A stretch of 38,737 nucleotides of DNA from Gammaproteobacteria bacterium. Lineage in GTDB: Bacteria; Pseudomonadota; Gammaproteobacteria; Steroidobacterales; Woeseiaceae. The notes beneath the pieces are model-generated. The model saw nothing but the letters and a program-made list of their open reading frames with translations, had not been told where the DNA came from and searched no databases. Location: NCBI GenBank assembly GCA_029884455.1, contig JAOUHU010000027.1, forward strand, positions 1-38,737, in the 5' to 3' direction. Below are positions 36,067 to 38,737 of the stretch, one piece after another. Numbering within the stretch: the first letter of the stretch is position 1; every line of letters starts with the position of its first letter. The position numbers and the translations under genes are program-made.

Positions 36067-38009
36067 TCGGCGCGATTCTGGCGATTCGCGATCAGGTTGT
36101 CGACGACTGCCGGGTCGGCCAGCGTCGACGTGTCCCCAAGCTGCGCAAAATCATCTGCCGCAATTTTGCGCAATATGCGCCGCATGATTTTCCCCGAGCG
36201 AGTTTTCGGCAAACCGGGCGCCCACTGAATCAGGTCCGGCTTCGCGATCGGCCCGATTTCCTTGCGCACCCATTGCTGCAATTCACTGCGCAACGCGTCA
36301 CTTGCCGTGACGCCCTGCATTAAGGTTACGTAGGCGTAGATGCCCTGTCCCTTGATGTCATGCGGATAGCCAACGACGGCCGCTTCGGCAACATCCTGGT
36401 GCGCGACCAGCGCACTCTCGACCTCGGCCGTTCCCATGCGGTGCCCGGAAACATTCAGCACGTCATCGACGCGACCGGTGATCCAGTAATAACCGTCTTC
36501 ATCGCGGCGCGCGCCATCGCCGGTAAAATAGGCGCCCTCGAAGGTCGAAAAATAAGTGTCAATAAAACGCTGGTGATCGCCGTAGATAGTACGCATCTGC
36601 CCCGGCCAGCTATCGCAGAGCACCAGGACACCCGACGCGGCACCGCTCAGGTAATTACCGTCACTATCCACAATGGCCGGCTGTATGCCGAACAGCGGCT
36701 TGCTCGCGGAACCCGGTTTCAGCGCGGTCGCACCGGGTAGCGGGCTGATCAGGATACCGCCCGTTTCGGTCTGCCACCAGGTATCAACGATCGGGCAGCG
36801 CCGCTCACCGACCACGCTGTAATACCACTCCCAGGCTTCCGGATTGATCGGCTCGCCCACCGAGCCAAGCAGTCGCAGGCTCTGCCTCGACGTGCCCGTG
36901 ACCGGCGCGTTGCCTTCGCGCATCAATGCGCGTATCGCCGTCGGCGCCGTGTAGCAGATATTCACCTGGTGCTTGTCGCATACCTCCCAGAAGCGCGCTG
37001 CCGTCGGGTAATTGGGTACACCCTCGAACATCAGCGTAACCGCGCCGTTGGCGAGCGGCCCGTAGACGATATAACTGTGGCCGGTTACCCAGCCAACGTC
37101 CGCCGTGCACCAGTAAATGTCGCCCGGGTGATAGTCGAATACGTACTGGTGCGTCATCGCGGCATACACCAGATAGCCACCGGTCGTGTGCAGTACGCCC
37201 TTCGGCTTGCCTGTAGATCCCGAGGTGTACAGGATGAACAACGGATCCTCCGCACCCATTTCCTCGCACGGACTATCGGCATCGACCCTCGCTTCGAGCT
37301 CATGCAGCCAATGATCGCGCCCGTCGACCAGGGGAATGGCGTTGCCTGTGTTACGCACCACCAGCACTTTCTCGAGTGTCGTGACGTCCGCGTGCCGGGC
37401 CGCGGCATCGACATTTGCCTTGAGCGGAACTTTCTTACCGCCGCGCACACCCTCATCGGCGGTAATGACAATATTCGATGCACAATCGTGAATACGTCCG
37501 GCGAGAGCCTCTGGCGAAAATCCGCCAAACACCACCGAATGCACCGCGCCAATGCGTGCACAGGCCAGCATGGCCACGGCGGCCTCCGGGATCATCGGCA
37601 TGTAGATGGTGATACGGTCGCCGCGCTTGGCACCAAGTAACTTCAGTGAATTCGCAAACCGGCAAACGCGCTGATGCAATTCACGGTAGGTAATCTTCAG
37701 GTCGCGCGCCGGATCGTCACCTTCCCAGATAATCGCGACATCATCGGCTTTCTGCGCCAGGTGACGGTCTACGCAGTTATAGCAAACATTGAGGGTACCG
37801 TCCTCGTACCAGCGGATATGCAGGTCATCGCGAGCGTACGATACGTCCTTCACTTTGCTGAAAGGCCTGATCCAGTCGATTCGCTTCGCCTGCTCGGCCC
37901 AGAACTTCTCATTTTCGCTCACCGAGCGTGCGTACATTTGCTCGTAGCCGGCGGCATCAATCAGCGCCCGCGCACTGACGGCGGGATCCACGGGATAAAC
38001 ATGTGTCAT
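36063..38009 (-). CDS. acs: Acetyl-coenzyme A synthetase
   Basis: A 648-aa AMP-forming ligase that activates acetate to acetyl-CoA. Seen: the ATP loop [28 protein letters not shown], and the C-terminal [17 protein letters not shown], whose lysine is the usual acetylation target. The N-terminus [20 protein letters not shown] is typical of Acs. AAGAAGG lies about eight bases before the ATG. It follows the CitE-like gene by 29 bases on the same strand. The deacetylase-family gene at 26145-27095 could control its acetylation, but this is a guess. Confidence 0.97.
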   Translation of the reverse strand: MTHVYPVDPAVSARALIDAAGYEQMYARSVSENEKFWAEQAKRIDWIRPFSKVKDVSYARDDLHIRWYEDGTLNVCYNCVDRHLAQKADDVAIIWEGDDPARDLKITYRELHQRVCRFANSLKLLGAKRGDRITIYMPMIPEAAVAMLACARIGAVHSVVFGGFSPEALAGRIHDCASNIVITADEGVRGGKKVPLKANVDAAARHADVTTLEKVLVVRNTGNAIPLVDGRDHWLHELEARVDADSPCEEMGAEDPLFILYTSGSTGKPKGVLHTTGGYLVYAAMTHQYVFDYHPGDIYWCTADVGWVTGHSYIVYGPLANGAVTLMFEGVPNYPTAARFWEVCDKHQVNICYTAPTAIRALMREGNAPVTGTSRQSLRLLGSVGEPINPEAWEWYYSVVGERRCPIVDTWWQTETGGILISPLPGATALKPGSASKPLFGIQPAIVDSDGNYLSGAASGVLVLCDSWPGQMRTIYGDHQRFIDTYFSTFEGAYFTGDGARRDEDGYYWITGRVDDVLNVSGHRMGTAEVESALVAHQDVAEAAVVGYPHDIKGQGIYAYVTLMQGVTASDALRSELQQWVRKEIGPIAKPDLIQWAPGLPKTRSGKIMRRILRKIAADDFAQLGDTSTLADPAVVDNLIANRQNRAD

Positions 38010-38038
38010 TGTGTTGGCCTTCTTGTCTCGTCTTTTTC

Positions 38039-38737
38039 TCAGGAGGCGGTCAGTTTTCGCGCCAGCTGCAGCAGGCGTTCGGCATGCTGCAGGTGCGGCC
38101 GATCCAGCATTGTGCCATCCAGGCCGAGCGTGCCGGCACCAGGATTCGCCGCAAACAGTGCCACAACCCGCTCGGCGTGCTCAATCTCCGCGCTGGTCGG
38201 TAAAAAGGCTCGATTGATGATGTCGACCTGCGACGGATGTATCGCCAGCATGCCGCTGAAACCATCCCGCCTGGCGTTTGTTGCATAACGTGACAGACCG
38301 GCACTGTCGTTGTAATCGGTAAATACTGTATCGACTGCGGCGACGCCGGCGGCCGCGGCCGCGCACAAGGCGAGCGAGCGGGCCATGGCGTAGGTCGGCA
38401 ACCATTGGCCATCATGGTCGCGACTGGCGCTGGCGCCGAGCGCGGTACTCAGGTCCTCAGCGCCCCAGGACAGGGCGGCGAGCCGCGCGTTTGCCCCGAC
38501 ATAGCCGTGCAAGGTGAACAAGGCCTCGGGCCGCTCCGTGCAGATCGCCATGATTCGCGTCTGCCCCGTCACGAGGCCGTGCTCGGCCTCCAGCAGATCC
38601 AATGCTGCCGAGAGCTGCACGACATCCGCAGCACTGCGCGGCTTGGGCAGTACGATGCCGGCCGGCGCCGCGGGCATGACCGACGCGAGATCGGCACGGG
38701 CAGCATCAGTATCGATCGGATTAATGCGCACCCAGGT
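38039..38737 (-). CDS. HpcH/HpaI (CitE-like) CoA ester lyase, 5' end outside window
   Basis: 232 aa are visible, and the N-terminus lies beyond the right edge. Seen: [22 protein letters not shown], the metal-binding [12 protein letters not shown], and [21 protein letters not shown], all characteristic of CitE-like lyases of the HpcH/HpaI fold. Family members cleave malyl-CoA, citramalyl-CoA or citryl-CoA, and stand-alone members without citDF are common. About 60-70 residues appear to be missing by comparison with family length. It sits upstream of acs, consistent with acetyl-CoA/acetate metabolism. An internal GTG at 38729-38731 is only an apparent start. Confidence 0.88.
   Translation of the reverse strand, partial: TWVRINPIDTDAARADLASVMPAAPAGIVLPKPRSAADVVQLSAALDLLEAEHGLVTGQTRIMAICTERPEALFTLHGYVGANARLAALSWGAEDLSTALGASASRDHDGQWLPTYAMARSLALCAAAAAGVAAVDTVFTDYNDSAGLSRYATNARRDGFSGMLAIHPSQVDIINRAFLPTSAEIEHAERVVALFAANPGAGTLGLDGTMLDRPHLQHAERLLQLARKLTAS

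Overview
The window is a stretch of ordinary, gene-dense chromosome from a gammaproteobacterium. PrmB, EpmA with EF-P Lys34, EttA, the large single-chain PurL, DUF1820, FimV, a FimX-like protein, and a RibB protein with a decayed RibA-like half all point that way. I cannot name a genus. An uncultivated marine gammaproteobacterium is a fair guess, but only a guess. I see no prophage, CRISPR array, insertion sequence, tRNA or rRNA. No gene-free gap exceeds about 230 bases.

Region by region: (1) 25-4294: prmB faces away from a tight five-gene run, sco - PCu(A)C copper chaperone - psd - epmA - msrC. efp converges on it (4287-4853), so EF-P and its lysyl-ligase lie within 2 kb. (2) 5084-9243: a FimX-like degenerate GGDEF/EAL protein is followed by a FimV/HubP-like protein. 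A perfect CRP/Vfr-type palindrome lies between them, suggesting a polar or type IV pilus module under cAMP and c-di-GMP control. (3) 9321-13463: parE-parC. (4) 13534-15878: rubrerythrin - Fe-S (HdrB-like CCG) protein - DUF3501, a peroxide/redox operon with a perfect palindrome in its promoter. (5) xseB, then a secreted M20 amidohydrolase. (6) 17764-26096: a long leftward run, glyA-nrdR-ribD-ribE-ribB(X)-ribH-nusB-thiL-pgpA, ending in a Ser/Thr kinase fused to a cyclic-nucleotide-binding domain. A deacetylase-family gene lies upstream of it. (7) 27173-30317: ettA, a small membrane protein, and a zinc-ribbon/DUF4145 protein. (8) 30397-34607: DUF1820 and purL. (9) 34798-38737: an orphan FHA protein of the type VI secretion TagH/Fha type, acs, and a partial CitE-like lyase.

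The clearest unexplained structure is a pair of about 75-bp palindromic elements with the core arm AGGGGTCAGAGCCC. They are 21 kb apart. Each fills the entire space between two convergent genes, and each abuts the TGA stop of the rightward gene in the same way (GCC-TGA-CCAAA). A third convergent junction (xseB/M20) holds an unrelated nested palindrome, and the other two convergent junctions overlap by 4-8 bases. I found no clearly novel multi-gene system. The best leads are the palindromic element family, the FimX/FimV/CRP arrangement, the kinase-cNMP fusion and the orphan TagH-like protein.
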